Part shown: positions 1 through 6,085 of the stretch, in pieces
How the letters are laid out: every line of letters begins with the position of its first letter
Position numbering within the stretch: position 1 is the stretch's first letter
Assembly (NCBI GenBank): GCA_013812005.1
Contig: JACCUE010000320.1
Span: forward strand, 1-16,984
Length of the DNA stretch: 16,984 nucleotides
Direction of reading: 5' to 3'
From: Thermoleophilaceae bacterium
GTDB taxonomy: Bacteria > Actinomycetota > Thermoleophilia > Solirubrobacterales > Thermoleophilaceae
Translations under genes and position numbers: made by a program
Notes under the pieces: generated by a model
The model's database searches: none
What the model was told of the DNA's origin: nothing
What the model saw: only the letters and a program-made list of their open reading frames with translations

Positions 1-2
1 GC

Positions 3-98
3 ACTCAGGTCCGCTTCATGCCCGGCTGCCTGGTGGGGTCGATCCTGCTTTCGGTCGGCCTCACCGTGCTGGTCAACGTCCTGATCCGTCTCTTCTGA
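3..98 (+). CDS. C-terminal end of a small membrane protein (partial, or a complete 26-residue protein from 18)
   Basis: An open frame enters from the left edge and stops with TGA at 96-98. From the ATG at 18 it would encode 26 residues: a short MPGC start, one hydrophobic stretch (LVGSILLSVGLTVLVNVLI) and a basic RLF end. That is one transmembrane helix with its C-terminus probably in the cytoplasm. I cannot tell whether it is a complete tiny membrane protein or the tail of a longer one, because the start may lie outside the window. No Shine-Dalgarno sequence or -10 box is visible before position 18. It converges on the Rrf2 gene with a 16-base gap. No function is assigned. Confidence 0.45.
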   Translation, partial: TQVRFMPGCLVGSILLSVGLTVLVNVLIRLF

Positions 99-114
99 TC
101 GCCGTCGACGCCGG

Positions 115-510
115 CTAGATGTAGTACATGGGCGAGCCGGCCTCCCTGGCCTCGCGCTCCGCGATGTCGGCGATGGTGGTTCGCGCCAGCACCCCCCTCA
201 CAGCCCCCACCGCGTCCCCCCACACCCGATCGAGAGCCGGGTCCCCGAGCTCCCCCTCCAGCAGCTCCACCACCTCGAGCACCGTCACATCGGCCGGCTC
301 CCGCGCGAAGAGGTAGCCGCCCTTCACGCCTCGGTGGCTCTGCAGGACTCCGGCGCGCCGCAAGGTGGCGAACAGTCCCTCGAGAAACTGGACGGGGATG
401 TCACGCGCCCTGGCGATCTCGCCGATCGGTACAGGCTGGTCAGAGCCGCGCCGCGCCAACTCTGAGAGCGCGCGAACCGCGTAGGGGGATTTCGAGCTGA
501 TCGCCAGCAC
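115..510 (-). CDS. Rrf2-family transcriptional regulator, cluster-free type
   Basis: This 131-residue protein has the Rrf2 winged-helix layout. The N-terminus SSKSPYAVRALSELA is the usual opening helix. Residues 25-60 hold the helix-turn-helix (IGEIARARDIPVQFLEGLF), and SHRGVKGGYLFAREP near 58-72 is the family wing. A dimerisation helix follows from about 105. IscR and NsrR bind an Fe-S cluster through three cysteines around residues 90-105, but this protein has no cysteine at all. It is therefore more like CymR, which senses through a partner protein or ligand, and the real signal is unknown. The start is GTG at 508-510; there is no Shine-Dalgarno sequence, but a TACACT box lies 8 bases upstream. 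It is divergent from the VanZ-like gene and probably binds the inverted repeat between them. Family assignment is firm; target and signal are inference. Confidence 0.9.
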   Translation of the reverse strand: MLAISSKSPYAVRALSELARRGSDQPVPIGEIARARDIPVQFLEGLFATLRRAGVLQSHRGVKGGYLFAREPADVTVLEVVELLEGELGDPALDRVWGDAVGAVRGVLARTTIADIAEREAREAGSPMYYI

Positions 511-518
511 CCGCGGCG

Positions 519-524
519 AGTGTA
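519..524 (-). promoter_or_regulatory. -10 box of the Rrf2 gene
   Basis: TACACT (read on the minus strand) lies 8 bases before the GTG start. This places the transcript start at or within a base or two of the start codon, so the mRNA is probably leaderless. No good -35 hexamer is visible. The box overlaps the left arm of the inverted repeat at 523-540. Confidence 0.45.
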
Positions 525-540
525 GTGCCGTGGAGCACTA
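523..540. promoter_or_regulatory. Probable Rrf2 operator, inverted repeat TAGTGC-N6-GCACTA
   Basis: A perfect 6-bp inverted repeat with a 6-base centre (CGTGGA) sits between the divergent Rrf2 and VanZ-like genes. Its outer bases overlap the proposed -10 boxes of both genes (519-524 minus, 539-544 plus), so a dimer bound here would block both. Rrf2 proteins commonly repress their own promoters through such dyads. The regulator assignment is inference from position. Confidence 0.6.
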
Positions 541-544
541 GGTT
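539..544 (+). promoter_or_regulatory. -10 box of the VanZ-like/kinase operon
   Basis: TAGGTT lies exactly 6 bases before the ATG at 551, with no Shine-Dalgarno sequence, which suggests a leaderless mRNA. It overlaps the right arm of the TAGTGC/GCACTA dyad. The -35 region is not recognisable. Confidence 0.45.
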
Positions 545-550
545 ACGGCC

Positions 551-928
551 ATGCACCGGCTCCTCCGGCAGGCCTCGCCCTGGCTGGCGCCGCTGCTACT
601 GATGGCGCTGATCTTCGCGCTGTCGGCCATGCCCGGAGATGACGTCGATCGCGGCCTTGCGTATTTCCTCACCCGCAAGCTCGCCCACTTCCTGGCGTAC
701 GCGCTACTGCTCGGTCTGTGGTGGCGAGCGCTCCGGCCCCGCCTACCTCTTGGAACCGCCGTCGGCGTGGCTTTCGCCATCGCGGTGGCCTACGCCGTCT
801 CCGACGAGTTGCACCAGCTCACGGTCGACGGCCGCACGGGCACGCCCCGCGACGTCGCCATCGACACCGCAGGTGCCGCCGCGGCCGCAGCGCTCATACT
901 TCGCCGGCGCAGCGGAGCTATGGCGTGA
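551..928 (+). CDS. VanZ-like family membrane protein
   Basis: A 125-residue integral membrane protein with four hydrophobic segments at roughly 9-27, 45-60, 68-85 and 103-117. The VanZ-like family signature is clear: KLAHFLAYALLLG near residue 43, then YAVSDELHQLTVDGRTGTP near 81-99, followed by RDVAIDTAG. VanZ of enterococci contributes low-level teicoplanin resistance, but most chromosomal members have no defined role, so resistance should not be assumed. The start at ATG 551 is 6 bases after a TAGGTT box, and the protein begins directly with a short basic/hydrophobic segment. It ends 7 bases before the kinase start, so the two are probably one operon under the Rrf2-type operator. Confidence 0.85.
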   Translation: MHRLLRQASPWLAPLLLMALIFALSAMPGDDVDRGLAYFLTRKLAHFLAYALLLGLWWRALRPRLPLGTAVGVAFAIAVAYAVSDELHQLTVDGRTGTPRDVAIDTAGAAAAAALILRRRSGAMA

Positions 929-935
929 GCGGTCC

Positions 936-2132
936 ATGACCGCCGACGGCGGGGCAACGCTGCGGCGGGTTCCGATCGAGTCGAGCCGGCCGCTCGTGAC
1001 CTTCGCGTGGACCCGGCTCGGGCTGACGCTGATGTCGGTCGCTCTGGTGGTGGCTCTCGGCTTTCCCTACTGGGGGCGCCTGGCCGTGGTGCTGGCCGGT
1101 GTGGCCCTGCCCTGGAGCCTCGTGAACCTGCTGCTGGCGCGACGCGCGCCTGCGCTGGCCCTCACCCCGCTTGTGGCGATCGGCGACATGCTGATGCTGA
1201 TCACGATCGAGCTCGTGGCCCAAGAGACCTACGCGGCCGTGCGCTTCATGGCGATCGCCTTCCTCGCCGTGCACGCGCACTTCCAGGGAGAGCGCCTCGG
1301 TCTGCTGGTGGCCGGTTTCGCCTGCGCGGGATTGGTCGGAGTCAGCATCTTCACCGGTGGCGGACAGGTGCAGGGGCGCCTGCTGGTGTTCTACGAAGTG
1401 ATCTTCACCGCGGCGGCCCTCTCCACCGCCGCCCTGGTCGGGGGGTTCCGGACAGCGGAGAGCGCGTCCCGCCTCCGCGCCCGCGAGCTCACCCGGCGAA
1501 CGATGCGCCGGGAGGGCGAGATCCGGCGCCAGATCTCAGAGGCCCTGCACGACGGACCGGTACAGGAGATGGTCGGTCTCGACATGGCGCTCGCGGCCGC
1601 CCGCCGCGAGGCCGACCGCGAAGGGGCTCCGAGGACGGGCGAGCTGCTCGCCGAGGCCCGCGCGATCACCGAGCGAAACGTGCGCAGCCTGCGCGACGAG
1701 ATGATCGACCTGGGCCCCTATGCCTTCAAGGAGATGAGCTACGGGGCCGCCCTCGAGCGCTGCCTTCCGGTGTGGCAGCGCCGCTACGGCCTGCGCACCA
1801 GCCTGCAGATCGACCCTCACGAGCTGCCCTCGCAGACCGAGGGAGACCTGTTTCGCATCACCCAGGAGGCGGTGACGAACGCGGTCAAGCACGGCTCGGC
1901 CAGTCATGTGAGCATCGCGCTGCGCTGTGACGAGCGCATCGAGCTGTCCATCGTCGACGACGGCAGCGGCTTCGGAGAAGTCGATCCCCTCGAGAGCACC
2001 GAACCCGGGCACATCGGACTGGCCAGCATGCGGGAGCGCGCCGAGCTGCTGCACGGCAGCCTGGAGATCGAAAGCACCGCAGAGGGCAGCACCGTGATCG
2101 TCCGCGCTCCCCTGCCGACCCCCGAAGACTGA
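936..2132 (+). CDS. Orphan sensor histidine kinase, NarL/DesK type (HisKA_3)
   Basis: A 398-residue membrane kinase. Six hydrophobic segments between about 28 and 170 form the sensor, with only short loops, so it probably senses something in or near the membrane. A linker helix leads to the HisKA_3 dimerisation domain with the phospho-accepting His205 in SEALHDGPVQ. The ATPase domain follows: N-box FRITQEAVTNAVKHG (Asn315), G1 box VDDGSGFG (341-347) and G2 box GHIGLASMRERAELLHG (358-374). All catalytic motifs look intact. The open frame extends upstream of 936, but that part overlaps the VanZ-like gene out of frame and is not family-like; ATG 936 follows its stop by 7 bases. No receiver-domain response regulator is adjacent, which is unusual for this class. 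The nearest LuxR-type DNA-binding protein is the convergent HDOD gene, which lacks a receiver. Confidence 0.9.
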   Translation: MTADGGATLRRVPIESSRPLVTFAWTRLGLTLMSVALVVALGFPYWGRLAVVLAGVALPWSLVNLLLARRAPALALTPLVAIGDMLMLITIELVAQETYAAVRFMAIAFLAVHAHFQGERLGLLVAGFACAGLVGVSIFTGGGQVQGRLLVFYEVIFTAAALSTAALVGGFRTAESASRLRARELTRRTMRREGEIRRQISEALHDGPVQEMVGLDMALAAARREADREGAPRTGELLAEARAITERNVRSLRDEMIDLGPYAFKEMSYGAALERCLPVWQRRYGLRTSLQIDPHELPSQTEGDLFRITQEAVTNAVKHGSASHVSIALRCDERIELSIVDDGSGFGEVDPLESTEPGHIGLASMRERAELLHGSLEIESTAEGSTVIVRAPLPTPED

Positions 2133-2235
2133 GCGCCGCGAGAGCCAAGCCTGACCGAGGAAGCAGTGAGCGACGCCTGCTTCAGCAGGCAAACGAGCGA
2201 TGACTCGGCCAGGCGCCGGCTATCGCGGCGCTCAG
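2129..2235. repeat. 13-bp inverted repeat spanning both stop codons of the convergent genes
   Basis: CTGAGCGCCGCGA at 2129-2141 is repeated in perfect inverted form at 2223-2235, 81 bases apart. Each arm contains the TGA stop of one of the two convergent genes, so both genes end with the same 13 bases. RNA from either strand could fold into a long-range stem enclosing the hairpin at 2175-2190. This may act as a two-way terminator or transcript-stabilising structure. Confidence 0.7.
2175..2190. terminator. Hairpin between convergent genes, candidate bidirectional terminator
   Basis: GCCTGC-TTCA-GCAGGC is a perfect 6-bp stem with a 4-base loop, midway between the kinase and HDOD stops. It has no U-tract on either strand, so it is a weak candidate for an intrinsic terminator by classical rules. 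Its position within the larger 13-bp inverted repeat supports a role in transcript ends. Confidence 0.4.
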
Positions 2236-3305
2236 AGCCAGCCGCGGTCGGTGGCGATCAACACAGCCTGGGCCCGATCACCGGCGCCCAGCTTGGCGTA
2301 GGTGTTGTGCAGGTGCGTGCGAACCGTGCTGGTGGACAGCCCGAGGTCGTGCGCGATCTGCTTGTAGACCTTGCCGAGCGCGAGCTTCTTGAGCACGTCC
2401 AGCTCGCGGGTGGATAGCGGGCAGGGATCCACGTGGCGCTTGCCGTTGCCGGCGTAGGGAAGGTTGTACATCAGCTCCCGCAGACCGGCCGGGGTCATCT
2501 CCAGCGCGCGGGCGGCGGCGAGCAGGGCGTTGCGGTCAACCGCCTCACCGTGGCCGTAGTGGGCCAGCATGTCGGCCAGCCGCACCATGGCGGCCTGCCC
2601 CTCGGCGTCGTCGGAGTGGTGGCGCTCGATCGCCGTGGCCAGCGAGTTGGGCAGCCCCCATCGGCGGGCGAGCACTCCTCCGACCAGCGCGTGGTCCACG
2701 CCGAGCTCCCGCCGCTCACGGTGAAGGCGGGCCTCCGGCGTGCGCGCGTCGCCGTGAATCTGGCCCGGGTAGGCGGGGTAGGCGTGCAGCAGCACCAGCT
2801 TTCCGATGTCGTGGAGGAGCGCGGAGGTGAGCAGCTCGTCGTGTTGGGAGTAGTCGAGCTCACGCGCCAGCCGATCGGCGGCGGCCTGAGTGGCCACGGC
2901 GTGCAGGCGGAAACGCTCGGGAGCAGCGTCCCAACCCGGTGTGCGCTCGAAGAAGTCGAAGACCTTGGCCCGGCTTGCGAGGTGCTCGACCCCCTCGGGG
3001 GTGATCAGCGCCACGGCCTCGGGTACCGCACCGATCTTGCCCTTCTGCTTGGAGGCCAGAGCGTTCGCCACTCGCAACACGGTGGTGACCAGCGCCACGT
3101 CGGACTCGATCGCGGAGACCACCTTGGAGTTGGAGCTACGTTCCTCGCGCACGAGGCGCAGCACACGGTCGCGCGACTCGGCAAGCGCGGGGAAGGCCTC
3201 GAGCGCCTCGAACGCGGCGGTGAGCCGGCGGCCGTGCCCCTCGTTGGGACGCTCTCCACGGCTCGCGGCATGGGCTGGCGTCGTCGTCATGAGTGCTGTT
3301 TGCAT
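2232..3305 (-). CDS. HDOD/HD-domain protein with C-terminal LuxR-type helix-turn-helix
   Basis: This 357-residue protein joins an HDOD-like domain (about 37-250) to a LuxR/GerE DNA-binding domain (about 296-357: CPLSTRELDVLKKLALGK, then YKQIAHDLGLSTSTVRTHL). HDOD domains are often degenerate, but here an HD-type metal site seems intact: His135, the HD pair 165-166 in LLHDIGKL, His205, His229-230 and Asp245. It could hydrolyse or bind a nucleotide or other small ligand and control DNA binding through it; that is inference. There is no receiver domain. ATG 3305 is preferred because GGGAG lies 9 bases before it; an upstream in-frame ATG at 3344 would add 13 residues without a well-spaced ribosome site. 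It lies 74 bases downstream of gltX on the same strand and may be read with it. It converges on the orphan kinase. Confidence 0.88.
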   Translation of the reverse strand: MQTALMTTTPAHAASRGERPNEGHGRRLTAAFEALEAFPALAESRDRVLRLVREERSSNSKVVSAIESDVALVTTVLRVANALASKQKGKIGAVPEAVALITPEGVEHLASRAKVFDFFERTPGWDAAPERFRLHAVATQAAADRLARELDYSQHDELLTSALLHDIGKLVLLHAYPAYPGQIHGDARTPEARLHRERRELGVDHALVGGVLARRWGLPNSLATAIERHHSDDAEGQAAMVRLADMLAHYGHGEAVDRNALLAAARALEMTPAGLRELMYNLPYAGNGKRHVDPCPLSTRELDVLKKLALGKVYKQIAHDLGLSTSTVRTHLHNTYAKLGAGDRAQAVLIATDRGWL

Positions 3306-3379
3306 TACCTGGCGCTCCCTGCCGTTCGTGGGGCCGGTCGCCATTCCTATCGGCAGCCTGCGGCGAAGGTTGAGAGGCG

Positions 3380-4666
3380 CTACGCAGGTGACGCGAGGCG
3401 CGCGAGGGCGTCGTCGACTCGCCCGAGGGTCTCTTCACGGCCCAGCGCGACCACCGACTCGAAGATCCCCGGGGAGATGGTGCTGCCGGCGATCGCCACG
3501 CGAAGCGGCTGGAACACCTCCTTGGGCTTGACCCCGAACCGGTCGACAAGCCCGCGGAGGGCGCTCTCGATGCTCTCCTGGTCAAACGAGTCGAGCGATG
3601 CAAGCGCGTCGCGGACGGCCTCCAAGCGCTCACGCGCACCCTCCCCCATCACCTTCTTCCACGCGCCCTCGTCGATCGGCTGGCGCTCCACGAGAAAGCC
3701 GGCGAGCGGCCAGAAGTCGGCCAGCGTCTGCAGCTTCTCCTGGGCGACCGCGGCGGCATCCTCGAGCCCGTCGCGCCCCAACAGAGCCTCGAGCCGATCC
3801 GCCAGCTCGCTCGGCGCCAGCTCGCGCATGTAGCGGCCGTTCATCCAGCGCAGCTTCTGCTCCTCGAAGGTCGCCGGGGACTTCGAGACGCGGTCGAGGG
3901 AGAAGCCCTCGATCAGCTGCTCGGTGGTCATGAAGGTGGTCGAGGCGTCAAGCCCCCAGCCCAACAGGGCGATGTAGTTGCGCACGGCCTCGGGCAGGTA
4001 GCCCGCCTCGCGCAGCTCTTGGACCGACGCCGCGCCGTGGCGCTTGGAGAGCTTCTTGTGATCGGTGCCATGCAGCAGGGGCAGGTGGGCATATACCGGT
4101 GGCGAAGCGCCCAGGGCCTTCAGGACCATCGCCTGACGGGGAGTGTTCGACAGGTGGTCGGCGCCGCGGATCACGTGGGTGATCCCCATGTCGAGGTCGT
4201 CGACGGCGACGGCCAGGTTGTAGAGAGCGCTGCCGTCGGAGCGGGCGATGACGAAGTCGTCGATCGAGGCGTGCGGAAAGCTCACCTGGCCCCTGATCAC
4301 GTCCTCGACCACGGTCTCGCCTTCGCCGGGGACGCGCAGGCGCACGGCGCCCTCGTCCTCGTAGGCGTGGCCGTCGGCGAGCAGGCGATCGATCTGCTCG
4401 CGGTGGCGGGGGGCGCGCTCGGCCTGCGAGATGGGGCCCTCGTCGATGTCGAGCTCGAGCCAGCGCAGGGCGTCGAGGATCTGCTCCACGTTCTCGGGAG
4501 TGGACCGGTCGCGGTCCGTGTCCTCGATGCGCAGCACGAAGGCTCCGCCCTCCTTGCGGGCGAGGAGCCAGTTGTAGAGTGCCGTGCGCGCGCCACCGAT
4601 GTGCAGCGCCCCTGTCGGGGACGGCGCGAACCTCACCCTCATGCTCCCGTTGTCCGGCCCGGCCAT
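3380..4666 (-). CDS. gltX: Glutamyl-tRNA synthetase, compact form
   Basis: A class I aminoacyl-tRNA synthetase that attaches glutamate to tRNA-Glu (and possibly tRNA-Gln, for later amidation). The N-terminal FAPSPTGALHIGGARTAL carries the HIGH motif (His22), and HKKLSKRHGA at about 203-211 is the KMSKS loop. RGADHLSNTPRQ and the C-terminal ISPGIFESVVALGREETLGR are family hallmarks. At 428 residues it is shorter than the usual 465-490. The segment after GHAYEDEGAVRLRVP lacks the cysteine-rich CTC/PEEL insert found in most bacterial enzymes, so the zinc-binding loop near the acceptor stem is gone. The start is ATG 4666 (a TAGCAT box lies 6 bases upstream); ATG 4642, just before RVRFAPSPTG, is an alternative. 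It is divergent from nfo by 6 bases. Confidence 0.96.
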   Translation of the reverse strand: MAGPDNGSMRVRFAPSPTGALHIGGARTALYNWLLARKEGGAFVLRIEDTDRDRSTPENVEQILDALRWLELDIDEGPISQAERAPRHREQIDRLLADGHAYEDEGAVRLRVPGEGETVVEDVIRGQVSFPHASIDDFVIARSDGSALYNLAVAVDDLDMGITHVIRGADHLSNTPRQAMVLKALGASPPVYAHLPLLHGTDHKKLSKRHGAASVQELREAGYLPEAVRNYIALLGWGLDASTTFMTTEQLIEGFSLDRVSKSPATFEEQKLRWMNGRYMRELAPSELADRLEALLGRDGLEDAAAVAQEKLQTLADFWPLAGFLVERQPIDEGAWKKVMGEGARERLEAVRDALASLDSFDQESIESALRGLVDRFGVKPKEVFQPLRVAIAGSTISPGIFESVVALGREETLGRVDDALARLASPA

Positions 4667-4672
4667 CCCTCG

Positions 4673-4678
4673 ATGCTA
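4673..4678 (-). promoter_or_regulatory. -10 box of gltX, overlapping the nfo start codon
   Basis: TAGCAT on the minus strand lies exactly 6 bases before the gltX ATG at 4666. The same hexamer and spacing occur before the antitoxin gene at 13914-13919. On the plus strand it is ATGCTA, the first two codons of nfo. No convincing -35 is visible, so this rests on the box and its spacing. Confidence 0.4.
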
Positions 4679-5548
4679 ATCGGCGCCCACGTATCTACGG
4701 CGGGCGGCCTGGTGAACGCGCACGCCCGGGGAGTCGAGAACCGCGCCGACGCGATCCAGGTCTTCAACCAGTCGCCCCGGATGTGGCGCCCCACCCGGTG
4801 GAAGGACGACGACATCGCCGCGTTCCTGGAGCTGATGGACGGCGGCCCGATCCGCTCGGTCGTGATCCATGCCGTCTACCTCGTCAACTGCGCCTCGAAG
4901 GATCCCGACATCCGCGAGAAGTCGCTCGCCTCGCTTGTGCACTCGCTGCGGATGGGCGACGCGATCGGAGCTGCCGGCGTGGTGCTACACCCCGGCTCGA
5001 CGGTGGGAGAGCCGCACGGCGAGGCGCTGGAGCGGGTGGGCGACGCGCTGCGCTTCGCCCTCGAGGAGTCCGACAGCTGCCCGCTGCTGCTCGAGGACAC
5101 CGCGGGAGCCGGCAACACGCTCGGGCGCTCCTTCGAGGAGCTGGGCGATCTCGTGCAGCGGGCGGGCGGCCACGACCGCCTCGGCCTGTGCCTGGACTCC
5201 TGCCACCTGCTGGCCAGCGGATTCGACGTGCGCACCGCCGACGGCCTGACGGAAGTCATGGACAGCTGTGTCTCGCTGGTGGGCGAGGACCGCCTGCGCT
5301 GCCTGCACGTGAACGACTCTCAGACACCGCTCGGCTCCAACCGCGACCGTCACGCCCCGCTGGGCGACGGCGAGCTGGGCGCCCGCGGCTGCGGGGCCTT
5401 CCTGTCGGAGCCGCGCTTCGAGGGCCTGCCGGCAATCTTCGAAGGGCCGGGCGTGGAGGGAAAGGCGCCGGCGAAGGAGGACCTGGACCGGGCGCGGAAG
5501 TTCCGGGCCAACGGGCTCAGGGCACGCAAGCGCCGCGCATCGAGTTGA
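4673..5548 (+). CDS. nfo: Endonuclease IV (AP endonuclease)
   Basis: A 291-residue TIM-barrel enzyme that cuts DNA 5' of abasic sites in base-excision repair. All nine residues matching the trinuclear zinc site can be found: His66 (VVIHAVYL), His106 (VLHPGS), Glu141 (LLEDTAGAG), Asp175 and His178 (CLDSCHLL), His212 (LHVNDS), Asp225 and His227 (NRDRHAPLGDGE), and Glu257 (IFEGPG). The N-terminus MLIGAHVSTAGGL is typical of the family, which fixes ATG 4673 as start; the open frame continues upstream but only as antisense to gltX. The C-terminal tail is rich in Arg/Lys. No Shine-Dalgarno sequence or clear -10 box precedes the start, and the promoter must lie inside gltX. It converges on the cysteine-rich gene with 12 bases between stops. 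Confidence 0.96.
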   Translation: MLIGAHVSTAGGLVNAHARGVENRADAIQVFNQSPRMWRPTRWKDDDIAAFLELMDGGPIRSVVIHAVYLVNCASKDPDIREKSLASLVHSLRMGDAIGAAGVVLHPGSTVGEPHGEALERVGDALRFALEESDSCPLLLEDTAGAGNTLGRSFEELGDLVQRAGGHDRLGLCLDSCHLLASGFDVRTADGLTEVMDSCVSLVGEDRLRCLHVNDSQTPLGSNRDRHAPLGDGELGARGCGAFLSEPRFEGLPAIFEGPGVEGKAPAKEDLDRARKFRANGLRARKRRASS

Positions 5549-5560
5549 GCTGCCGGATCT

Positions 5561-5974
5561 CTATAGACGGTCGCGTAGATCGAACGCCGGATCGGGCTCG
5601 ACCGGCGAGTCGAAGAAGCGCGGGTTGACACAGTCGAAGGGCTCGCCGTAGCCACCGTAGGCCTTCTCGACCGAGGTGCGGCACTGCGGGATCGGACGGC
5701 CCGTCATCTTCACTCCGCCGAAGCCGTGGCGGGTGCGCTGGGCCTGCTCGAAGGCCTCGACTTCGATCTCCGCGCGGAAGACCTTGTTCATGCAGCCCAT
5801 GAAACGCTGCCCGGTCTCCTCGTCGTCGAAGAGATAGAGGTACGCACAGCCCGACTCGATGCACCCGGAGGGGTGAACGACCCGGTCGCAGAACGTGCAG
5901 CACTGCCGGCACTCATGCTGCTCAGCGGCGTTGACGGACGCGCTCTCCACGGGCGTCAGTGTAGCCGCGCCCAT
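5561..5974 (-). CDS. Cysteine-rich protein of unknown function
   Basis: I do not recognise this 137-residue protein. Nine cysteines fall at 22, 25, 26, 29, 38, 43, 61, 98 and 115. The first four form C-x2-CC-x2-C (ECRQCCTFCD), followed by GCIESGC and MGCMNKVF. That density suggests a zinc site or an Fe-S cluster. An aromatic and acidic segment (AYLYLFDDEETGQRFMG) follows. The C-terminal part has QCRTSVEKAYGGYGEPFDC and then NPRFFDSP. There is no signal peptide or membrane segment, so it is probably cytoplasmic. ATG 5974 is chosen because AGGG lies 4 bases upstream; the frame stays open further upstream but with low-complexity, unlikely sequence. It lies 111 bases downstream of dnaE on the same strand and may be cotranscribed with it. 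Coding is well supported by the non-random protein sequence. Confidence 0.8.
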   Translation of the reverse strand: MGAATLTPVESASVNAAEQHECRQCCTFCDRVVHPSGCIESGCAYLYLFDDEETGQRFMGCMNKVFRAEIEVEAFEQAQRTRHGFGGVKMTGRPIPQCRTSVEKAYGGYGEPFDCVNPRFFDSPVEPDPAFDLRDRL

Positions 5975-6024
5975 GGTGCCCTGAGCCGAGAGGGCCAAGC
6001 AGCTGTGGGGACGTAGGGAGCGCC

Positions 6025-6040
6025 GCGTGCGCGAGCACGC
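6025..6040. terminator. Hairpin after dnaE
   Basis: GCGTGC-GCGA-GCACGC forms a perfect 6-bp stem with a 4-base loop, 46 bases after the dnaE stop and before the cysteine-rich gene. There is no U-tract. It may be a weak terminator, an attenuating hairpin or an RNA processing site. Confidence 0.3.
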
Positions 6041-6085
6041 AAGCAACCGAGGACCCGCAGATGCGCCGGCCATCGCGGCTCAGGC

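Noticed and set aside
551..928. Calling the VanZ-like gene a glycopeptide resistance gene
   Set aside because: Only the broad family signature is present and no other van genes are nearby; most chromosomal members have no shown resistance role.
639..935. Upstream extension of the histidine kinase frame
   Set aside because: It overlaps the VanZ-like gene in another frame and lacks membrane segments; ATG 936 just after the VanZ stop is a better start.
2433..3833. A 466-codon plus-strand open frame across the HDOD gene and the end of gltX
   Set aside because: It is antisense to two well-supported genes and has low-complexity, motif-free sequence.
4019..4672. Upstream extension of the nfo frame
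   Set aside because: Endonuclease IV begins at MLIGAHVSTAGG; the extension is antisense to gltX and has no family similarity.
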